A program made the translations under genes and the position numbers. Of a DNA stretch of 5,455 bases, positions 1-4,709 are shown piece after piece. Under the pieces are notes generated by a model that saw only the letters and a list, made by a program, of their open reading frames with translations, did not search any database and had not been told where the DNA came from. How positions within the stretch are numbered: position 1 is the stretch's first letter; every line of letters starts with the position of its first letter. Source of the stretch: Legionellaceae bacterium (GTDB lineage: Bacteria > Pseudomonadota > Gammaproteobacteria > Legionellales > Legionellaceae); assembly GCA_947505025.1 (NCBI GenBank), contig CANNIJ010000092.1, forward strand, positions 1 through 5,455, given 5' to 3'.

Positions 1-326
1 TGCTGTCCTTGTTGGTAAGCCCGCGAGACCAAGCGCATCAAATTACGATATCCAATATCATTTTGGCATAATAATACCAAGGCATAATCATCACGCTGAT
101 GATCAGCATCAAAACACAGAAAATCCGCGCCAATGATCGGCTTAATCCCCGCTGCAACCGCTGCCTGAAAAGTTTTTACTGTAGCAAATAAATTACAAAA
201 GTCGGTTATTGCAACACTCTGCATGCCTTTCATTGCCAGTGCTTGCATTAAAGGTTTTATACGCACAAGTCCATCCACCAGAGAGTACTCTGTGTGTAAA
301 CGTAAATGTACAAAACGTTGTTGCAT
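1..326 (-). CDS. dnaE: DNA polymerase III subunit alpha, N-terminal part (left edge cuts the gene)
   Basis: This is the catalytic subunit of the replicative DNA polymerase III, which performs 5'-3' synthesis in the holoenzyme at the fork. Only the first 108 codons are in the window; the full protein is normally about 1,150-1,170 aa. The visible part is the start of the PHP domain. Residues 6-19 read FVHLRLHTEYSLVD, the PHP motif 1 region that is HSDYS in E. coli and HTEFS in pseudomonads. It is followed by AITDFCNLFATVK and by GIKPIIGADF, both hallmark DnaE segments, and then by GYRNLMRLVSRAYQQGQ. The start is the ATG at 326, preceded by a strong GGAAGGA ribosome binding site 6 nt away that lies in the last codons of ligA. 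It sits 3 nt after the ligA stop, so the two genes are almost certainly one transcript. No frameshift is seen in the visible part. The family call is secure. Confidence 0.96.
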   Translation of the reverse strand, partial: MQQRFVHLRLHTEYSLVDGLVRIKPLMQALAMKGMQSVAITDFCNLFATVKTFQAAVAAGIKPIIGADFLCFDADHQRDDYALVLLCQNDIGYRNLMRLVSRAYQQGQ

Positions 327-329
327 GCC

Positions 330-2351
330 TTATCCTTCCAAAAGACTTAAAAACTCAGCTTCAGACAATACCTTTACTCCTAAAGCTAATGCTTGAGTTT
401 GTTTGCTACCTGCTAGCTCTCCAGCCACCACATAATCTGTTTTGGATGAAACACTACCCGATACTCTTGCACCCACATCGAGTAATCTCTGTGTTGCTTG
501 AGTCCGACCCATGGTATTTAATGTACCCGTTAGCACCACGGTTTTATCTTTAAATACCGTGTCATGAAAGATTTGCGATAAATTCTGTACTACCGGCCAA
601 TGTACTCCTCGGGATAATAATGCTCGCAACACATCATGATGATGCTTTTGTGAGAAAAAATGTACAATTGACTCCGCGCCAACTGGGCCAATATCATCCA
701 GCTGCATGAGTTCCGTTACTGAGACGGTGCTGAGTTCATCTAAATCACTACAAGCATGCGCTAAAACTCTTGCACTGCTCTCACCTATGTTGTGGATCCC
801 TAATGCATATAAAAACCGTGCAAAAGTAGTTTTTTTACTTTTTTCAATCGCCTCTAACAGATTTTCTGCTGATTTAACTCCCATCCTTGGCAACCCGGCC
901 AACTCATTGACTGTCAAAGTATAAAGATCTGAAACATCCTTTAATATACCAAAATCGACCAACTGATCAATCAATTGAGATCCCAAACCATCTATAGACA
1001 TGGCTTTTCTTGATGCAAAATGCCATACAGAACGTTTTAATTGAGCCTTACAAAACAATCCAGCGGTACAACGTGTTACCGCTTCACCTGGTAACCGTAG
1101 AACCTCAGATCCACAAACCGGGCATACAACTGGCATAACGATCAATTGTGTTTGTGCTGAGCGTCGCTCCATGACTACAGAGACCACTTCTGGAATAACA
1201 TCTCCGGCACGCCGGACTACTACAAAATCACCAATCCGAATATCTTTGCGTTCAATTTCATCCATATTATGTAATGTCGCATTACTCACTACAACCCCAC
1301 CAACATGAACTGGATTTAAACGTGCGACCGGAGTCAAAGCACCGGTACGTCCAACTTGAAAGTCAACCGATAATACTGATGTCATCTCTTCAACCGCGGG
1401 AAATTTATGCGCACAAGCAAATCTAGGTGCACGCGCAACAAAACCCAATAAATCTTGTTGAGACTGATCGTCAACTTTATAGACTACACCATCAATTTCA
1501 AAGGGTAATTTAGACCTTAATGCTTGCATCTCCTTGAAATAAGCCATACAACCACTCAACCCAAGTGCGCGTTTAGATTGTTCGGCCACAGGGAAACCCA
1601 ATTCACGTAACCAACATAATAACTCCCACTGCCCTGATGGACGATAACTGCTGTCACAAGCTCCCAATCCATAGCAAAATAATGCTAATGGTCGACGAGC
1701 TGTAACTTTTGCATCCAATTGACGTAAGCTGCCGGCCGCTGCATTACGTGGATTGGCAAATATCTTTTCTCCATTCGATCGAGCCCGCTCATTCCACGCA
1801 ATAAAACCTTCTAAAGGACAATAAACCTCACCTCTAACCTCTAAAGTCTCGGGAACCTTGCCGGCATCTAGACGCACCGGCACATCCTTTAAAGTCTTGA
1901 TATTATGAGTAATATCCTCACCGGTTTCACCGTCACCACGCGTAGATGCTTGGGTTAATATACCGCGCTTATATATCAGATTAACCGCCAAACCATCCAT
2001 CTTTGGCTCACATACAAACATCAGTTCATCTGGATTTAGCGCCAGTTTATCTGCGGTGCGCTGCACAAATGCGGTTAATTCTTCAGTGGAAAATACATTG
2101 CTTAAAGAACGCATAGGTTCTAGATGTGGCACCGGCATAAATGCAGACTTGGTACTTGCACCCACATGTAAGGTCGGTGAATCTGCGTTTGTTGCAGCTG
2201 GATATTGACTCTCTAGTTCTTGTAGCTCATTAAAACAGCGATCATATTCTGAGTCTGGTACTAATGGATTATCTTGGCCATAATAGTACTCATTATATAA
2301 ACGTATTTTTTCGCGCAACTGTTCAAGTTTGTCTAATAAGGCAGCATCCAT
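330..2351 (-). CDS. ligA: NAD+-dependent DNA ligase LigA, complete
   Basis: LigA seals 3'-OH/5'-phosphate nicks in duplex DNA using NAD+, joining Okazaki fragments and finishing repair in the cytoplasm. The length is 673 aa from the ATG at 2351 (E. coli 671). Numbering from that ATG, domain Ia is at about 1-70 with the NMN-binding YYGQDNPLVPDSEYD segment. The adenylation domain carries the nucleotidyl lysine K117 in CEPKMDGLAV, then LEVRGEVY, FANPRNAAAGSLRQLD, FEIDGVVYKVD and the lysine of AHKFPA. The OB fold is at about 320-400, with VGRTGALTPVARL. The zinc finger has four cysteines (C410, C413, C428, C434). Helix-hairpin-helix repeats run from about 450 to 590, and a C-terminal BRCT domain lies at about 596-673 (VVLTGTLNTMGR...DYVVAGELAGSK). 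All catalytic elements appear intact. An in-frame GTG at 2357 would add two residues; neither start has a clear Shine-Dalgarno, and I prefer the ATG. dnaE follows after 3 nt. Transcription probably starts at the TATAAT at 2389-2384, leaving a leader of about 26 nt. Confidence 0.98.
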   Translation of the reverse strand: MDAALLDKLEQLREKIRLYNEYYYGQDNPLVPDSEYDRCFNELQELESQYPAATNADSPTLHVGASTKSAFMPVPHLEPMRSLSNVFSTEELTAFVQRTADKLALNPDELMFVCEPKMDGLAVNLIYKRGILTQASTRGDGETGEDITHNIKTLKDVPVRLDAGKVPETLEVRGEVYCPLEGFIAWNERARSNGEKIFANPRNAAAGSLRQLDAKVTARRPLALFCYGLGACDSSYRPSGQWELLCWLRELGFPVAEQSKRALGLSGCMAYFKEMQALRSKLPFEIDGVVYKVDDQSQQDLLGFVARAPRFACAHKFPAVEEMTSVLSVDFQVGRTGALTPVARLNPVHVGGVVVSNATLHNMDEIERKDIRIGDFVVVRRAGDVIPEVVSVVMERRSAQTQLIVMPVVCPVCGSEVLRLPGEAVTRCTAGLFCKAQLKRSVWHFASRKAMSIDGLGSQLIDQLVDFGILKDVSDLYTLTVNELAGLPRMGVKSAENLLEAIEKSKKTTFARFLYALGIHNIGESSARVLAHACSDLDELSTVSVTELMQLDDIGPVGAESIVHFFSQKHHHDVLRALLSRGVHWPVVQNLSQIFHDTVFKDKTVVLTGTLNTMGRTQATQRLLDVGARVSGSVSSKTDYVVAGELAGSKQTQALALGVKVLSEAEFLSLLEG
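333..339 (-). promoter_or_regulatory. Strong Shine-Dalgarno site for dnaE inside the ligA 3' end
   Basis: On the minus strand GGAAGGA lies 6 nt before the dnaE ATG at 326 and overlaps the final Glu-Gly codons of ligA. Position and strength support the chosen dnaE start. Ribosomes finishing ligA (stop at 332-330) would sit on this site, which suggests translational coupling; the coupling is inference. Confidence 0.8.
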
Positions 2352-2370
2352 AATCACATTCAGAAAAGAA

Positions 2371-2398
2371 TTTAAAGTTTTTCATTATAGCGTATAAT
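2371..2398 (+). promoter_or_regulatory. Candidate sigma70-type promoter for rmuC
   Basis: The -35 is TTTAAA (2371-2376, 4 of 6 matches to TTGACA), the spacer is 16 bp, and the -10 is TATAAT (2393-2398, perfect). The start point would be near 2405, giving a leader of about 28 nt before the rmuC ATG at 2433. The -10 is the second arm of the ATTATA-GCG-TATAAT palindrome, so it lies only 3 bp from the opposing ligA -10. Confidence 0.65.
2384..2389 (-). promoter_or_regulatory. Candidate -10 element of the ligA-dnaE promoter
   Basis: The minus strand reads a perfect TATAAT here, about 33 nt before the ligA ATG. I find no good -35 hexamer at 16-18 bp upstream (that stretch is G-rich: GGGGAA or near), and no TGn extension. 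The site would therefore need an activator or rely on its perfect -10 hexamer. It is one arm of the palindrome shared with the rmuC promoter. Confidence 0.5.
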
Positions 2399-2432
2399 CG
2401 CGATAATTCCCCGACCCAAAAGAGATTCTTTT

Positions 2433-3641
2433 ATGTCTAATTTTACTGTATTAATTCAAGCCAACTCTGGATTTATTATTCAGACATTCATCGGTCTGAT
2501 AGCATTATTGATACTTTGGCGGGTAAATAACCGCCAGCATAAAAATCTGTTAAATGTATTAAACGTAGAGCTGCAAAAACGAGAACATCAATTACACGCA
2601 CAAATAACCCAAGGACAACTGGCCAACCAAAACATTATCAGCAGCACAATGCAACAGCAAATGGTTGATGTTAGAGCGCAATTACAACATAGCTTCAAGC
2701 AGCATGCTGACGCATTAACTGGGCACTTACAGACATTGACCGAAGAAATCCGGCATCACTTAGAAAATCTATCACAACGTGTACATCACCGACTAACAGA
2801 AGGATTTGAAAAAACATCTGTGACTTTTATAGATGTAGTAAAGCGTTTAGCGATTATCGATGAGGCGCAAAAAAAGATCACCGAGTTATCACAACATGTA
2901 GTTAGTTTACAGGATATACTAGTAGATAAACGTGCACGAGGCGCATTTGGTGAGGTGCAGCTAACCACACTACTCGCCAATATGATGCCGAGCACACATT
3001 ATAAAATGCAATATACTCTGAGTAATCAAAAACGTGCTGATTGTATTCTATTCTTACCAGCTCCATCTGGAAATGTAGTTATAGATGCCAAATTCCCTTT
3101 AGAAACATACCAAAAGCTGATGAGCCCAGAATTACATGCCGGCGATAAAAAAGCGTTGCAACAACAGTTCAGACAAGATTTACAAAAACACATCAAGGAC
3201 ATAGCTGAAAAATATATTATTCCTAATGAAACTGCCGATGGCGCCATGATGTTTATCCCAGCAGAAGCTATCTTTGCGGAAATGCATGCGAATTATCCTG
3301 ATATAATCGCATTATCTCACCGATTAAAGGTATGGATGGTTAGTCCTAGTACTTTAATGGCAGTGTTAACTACAGCTAGAGCTGTATTGAAAGATGATGC
3401 TACGCGCAAGCAAGTGCACATAATCCAACAACATCTACAGGCATTATCCCATGATTTTCAGCGGTTTGAAAAACGCATGGACAAACTATCAAAACACATT
3501 GATCTGGCTCATCAGGATGTAGCTGAGGTAAATACGTCGGCAAAAAAAATCACACAAAGATTCCAGAAAATAGAGTCGGTAGAACTGACTGACATACATC
3601 AAGATCAGCATCTTGATGTATTAGTCGCAACAGATGTGTAA
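2433..3641 (+). CDS. rmuC: RmuC family DNA recombination protein
   Basis: RmuC in E. coli limits recombination or inversion between short inverted repeats; its biochemical activity is poorly defined, and the family core belongs to the PD-(D/E)XK nuclease-like fold. The protein has 402 aa (E. coli 475). Residues about 13-30 (GFIIQTFIGLIALLILWR) form one N-terminal membrane anchor with a basic cytoplasmic flank. Residues about 35-160 are Gln/His-rich coiled coil. The RmuC core is at about 160-375, with RGAFGEVQL (E174 in the GxxGE motif), RADCILFLP (D203), VVIDAKFPLETY (D218, K220), MMFIPAEAIFAEM and VSPSTLMAVL. The key acidic and lysine residues are present. The start is the ATG at 2433, with a weak AGAG about 8 nt upstream. 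The gene is divergent from ligA and ends 1 nt from the convergent gene at 3643. The last roughly 20 residues are poorly conserved in type and coincide with a perfect hairpin. Confidence 0.93.
   Translation: MSNFTVLIQANSGFIIQTFIGLIALLILWRVNNRQHKNLLNVLNVELQKREHQLHAQITQGQLANQNIISSTMQQQMVDVRAQLQHSFKQHADALTGHLQTLTEEIRHHLENLSQRVHHRLTEGFEKTSVTFIDVVKRLAIIDEAQKKITELSQHVVSLQDILVDKRARGAFGEVQLTTLLANMMPSTHYKMQYTLSNQKRADCILFLPAPSGNVVIDAKFPLETYQKLMSPELHAGDKKALQQQFRQDLQKHIKDIAEKYIIPNETADGAMMFIPAEAIFAEMHANYPDIIALSHRLKVWMVSPSTLMAVLTTARAVLKDDATRKQVHIIQQHLQALSHDFQRFEKRMDKLSKHIDLAHQDVAEVNTSAKKITQRFQKIESVELTDIHQDQHLDVLVATDV
3594..3621. repeat. Perfect 12-bp inverted repeat (hairpin) in the rmuC 3' end
   Basis: ATACATCAAGAT (3594-3605) and ATCTTGATGTAT (3610-3621) are exact reverse complements around a 4-nt CAGC loop. 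The hairpin ends 20 nt before the end of rmuC, and on the other strand it begins about 22 nt after the stop of the convergent gene. No T-run follows it on either strand, so it is not a canonical intrinsic terminator. It may stabilise 3' ends or help stop one or both converging transcripts (inference). Confidence 0.75.
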
Positions 3642-3642
3642 T

Positions 3643-4086
3643 TTACTGTGTAAGTTTTGGAATTGCGCTAAAATCACACTTACAACGATTTGTGGCTGAT
3701 GGTGGCATTGGTAATCCCGCAAAATCTGCTGCATAACACATAGATAAATTCCACGCCACCTCACCAGCACTCACATGCTTGGGCAGAGACCAATAGCGTT
3801 GAGAGTCGTACATCCGGCCAGCTTCGGATTGCCATATCACTGGGGAAAACTCGGCCTTCAGTAAAAAAGCCTGACCAGGTGCACACTGAAAAGATACTCG
3901 ACTCCAAGGTTGAGATTTTGGAACAAGAATTTCAGCTAATTGTTGATTATTTTTGGTATCAACTACCTTAACCTTTACATTATAGTTAATCCAACAATTA
4001 TCTTTGACCATAGTCAAGAAGCAAGGGAACGCATATGTATGGGTGTTAAACAATATTCCTAACATCAACAAATAAAGTGATTTCAT
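3643..4086 (-). CDS. Small exported protein with six cysteines, unassigned
   Basis: The product has 147 aa and I do not recognise its family. Residues 1-19 (MKSLYLLMLGILFNTHTYA) look like a Sec signal peptide with likely cleavage after TYA19. There is no lipobox cysteine at +1 (the mature protein would begin FPC), so it should be a soluble periplasmic or secreted protein of about 128 aa. The mature part has six cysteines (C22, C31, C68, C117, C135, C137), an even number that suits three disulfides, and many aromatics. It appears beta-rich (YNVKVKVVDTK, AFLLKAEF) and ends in a C-K-C-D-F motif near the C-terminus. An AAGGA ribosome site sits 9 nt before the ATG at 4086, which supports the start. 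The stop is 1 nt from the end of convergent rmuC, so the gene is monocistronic. Reading frame, signal and ribosome site make it a real gene; the function is unknown. Confidence 0.85.
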   Translation of the reverse strand: MKSLYLLMLGILFNTHTYAFPCFLTMVKDNCWINYNVKVKVVDTKNNQQLAEILVPKSQPWSRVSFQCAPGQAFLLKAEFSPVIWQSEAGRMYDSQRYWSLPKHVSAGEVAWNLSMCYAADFAGLPMPPSATNRCKCDFSAIPKLTQ

Positions 4087-4137
4087 CTGACAAAATCCTT
4101 TTATGATTATGTGGCGCGCATATGTACAGTATAGTCT

Positions 4138-4164
4138 ATTTTAGGCCACACGAGACATGCTCAA
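4138..4164 (-). promoter_or_regulatory. Possible promoter of the exported-protein gene
   Basis: On the minus strand TTGAGC (4164-4159, 4 of 6) is followed after a short 15-bp spacer by TAAAAT (4143-4138). A second candidate -10, TATACT (4133-4128), has no matching -35. Either gives a leader of some 35-45 nt before the ATG at 4086. The assignment is weak because spacing or hexamers deviate in both cases. A 6-bp inverted repeat (TGTGGC at 4110-4115, GCCACA at 4145-4150) brackets this region. Confidence 0.3.
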
Positions 4165-4247
4165 TAGCTAGATTTTAGCATCTGATTATATTGATAGATG
4201 GATCCCACCGGCAATGTTTCAGAGATACTGAATAGTTACGATTTTAT

Positions 4248-4276
4248 TTGATTTAATCTGGATCCAGCGCTATGAT
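4248..4276 (+). promoter_or_regulatory. Sigma70-type promoter of tRNA-Ser
   Basis: The -35 is TTGATT (4248-4253, 4 of 6), the spacer is exactly 17 bp, and the -10 is TATGAT (4271-4276, 5 of 6). Transcription would begin near 4283, only about 3-5 nt before the mature tRNA 5' end at 4287, giving a very short leader for RNase P. The spacer contains the perfect palindrome CTGGATCCAG (4258-4267). Confidence 0.7.
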
Positions 4277-4286
4277 CCACTTCGAT

Positions 4287-4376
4287 GGAGAGGTGGCCGA
4301 GCGGCTGAAGGCGCACGCCTGGAAAGTGTGTATATGGTAAAACGTATCGAGGGTTCGAATCCCTCTCTCTCCGCCA
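4287..4376 (+). tRNA. tRNA-Ser, anticodon GGA
   Basis: This 90-nt type II tRNA reads UCC and UCU codons. The acceptor stem GGAGAGG pairs with TCTCTCC (one G-T pair at the base), followed by a G discriminator, the serine identity base, and an encoded CCA (4374-4376). The D arm is of the GCCGAGCGGCTGAAGGC type. The anticodon stem CACGC/GTGTG encloses the loop CTGGAAA, with anticodon GGA at 4321-4323. A long variable arm (about 18 nt, TATATGGTAAAACGTATC) marks it as a serine tRNA. The T arm is GAGGG-TTCGAAT-CCCTC. It closely resembles E. coli tRNA-Ser(GGA) from memory. It is transcribed alone and away from the gene on its left. Confidence 0.97.
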
Positions 4377-4451
4377 AATATATGACACAACCCATTGATA
4401 TCATTCACCTTGTTATTTCAATAAATTAGTACGGCAACCCTTTAGGCTACC

Positions 4452-4479
4452 CATGTGAAAATCATCCACATGTTTTATT
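4452..4479 (+). terminator. Weak terminator-like hairpin downstream of tRNA-Ser
   Basis: CATGTG (4452-4457) and CACATG (4467-4472) form a 6-bp stem with a 9-nt loop, directly followed by TTTTATT (4473-4479). It is the only hairpin with a T-run that I see after the tRNA, about 75 nt past its 3' end. The stem is short and only half GC, so termination efficiency is uncertain. Confidence 0.4.
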
Positions 4480-4667
4480 CAAATATCATTGTTTAATGAG
4501 GCTTGGCACGAGTTATTTGTTCATCTACCCATCTTTACTGGACTTTAGCCTTTTTCCATAATGTTAAGATCTCACTTCTCAACGAATGCCAGCCCAAATT
4601 GCAGCAAGAACAAGTGTATAAAATATTATCGTCAACGTCAAAAAAACAAACACATTCATAAAAGATG

Positions 4668-4680
4668 GTCTACAGTAGAC
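4668..4680. promoter_or_regulatory. 13-bp palindrome upstream of the right-end gene, operator-like
   Basis: GTCTAC-A-GTAGAC is a perfect inverted repeat around one base, centred 36 bp before the ATG at 4710. With a one-base centre it cannot fold well as RNA, so a binding site for a dimeric DNA-binding protein is the more natural reading. No known operator consensus is recognised. Confidence 0.35.
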
Positions 4681-4709
4681 AATAACACCATTTGAATAAG
4701 AAACAGACC

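Larger units (their letters stand above)
4377..4709. other. 333-bp spacer without a convincing gene
   Basis: This AT-rich stretch lies between tRNA-Ser and the right-end gene. I see no conserved coding sequence, no copy of the tRNA 3' end, and no transposase fragment. It holds a weak terminator-like hairpin (4452-4479), a 10-bp inverted repeat (4475-4484 and 4690-4699), a 26-codon hydrophobic mini-ORF on the minus strand (4579-4659), and a 13-bp palindrome (4668-4680). AT-rich hexamers such as TATAAA (4617-4622) and TATTAT (4624-4629, with a poor TTGCAG 19 bp upstream) could serve as a -10 for the gene at 4710, but none is convincing. Confidence 0.6.

Noticed and set aside
76..105. Palindrome GCTGAT-G-ATCAGC in the dnaE coding region
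   Set aside because: It lies in a stretch encoding FDADHQRDD, where repeated GAT/CAT/CAG codons produce the symmetry; there is no context suggesting a regulatory role.
209..553. Plus-strand open frame of 114 codons
   Set aside because: It lies antisense to the dnaE start and the ligA 3' end, both of which have unmistakable family motifs; its translation shows no domain-like pattern.
706..924. Plus-strand open frame of 72 codons
   Set aside because: It is antisense to the helix-hairpin-helix part of ligA, with no ribosome site or recognisable protein features.
2786..2995. Minus-strand open frame of 69 codons
   Set aside because: It is a shadow of the rmuC coiled-coil and early core region; its cysteine/serine-rich translation is an artefact of the opposite strand.
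3026..3247. Minus-strand open frame of 73 codons
   Set aside because: It is antisense to the conserved RmuC core (the IDAKFPL region), which explains the open frame.
4350..4376. tRNA-Ser 3' end as a phage or island attachment core
   Set aside because: No second copy of the T-arm/acceptor sequence occurs downstream within the window, and no integrase gene is visible. An island could still end beyond the right edge.
4496..4561. Plus-strand 21-codon frame starting MRLGTSYLF
   Set aside because: It is too short, with no ribosome site and no sign of conservation visible.
4561..4582. Possible PmrA-like box (TTAAGAT then a CACTTCTC half) upstream of the right-end gene
   Set aside because: Only the first half resembles the cTTAATATT repeat known upstream of Legionella effector genes; the second half does not fit, and the distance to the start is large.
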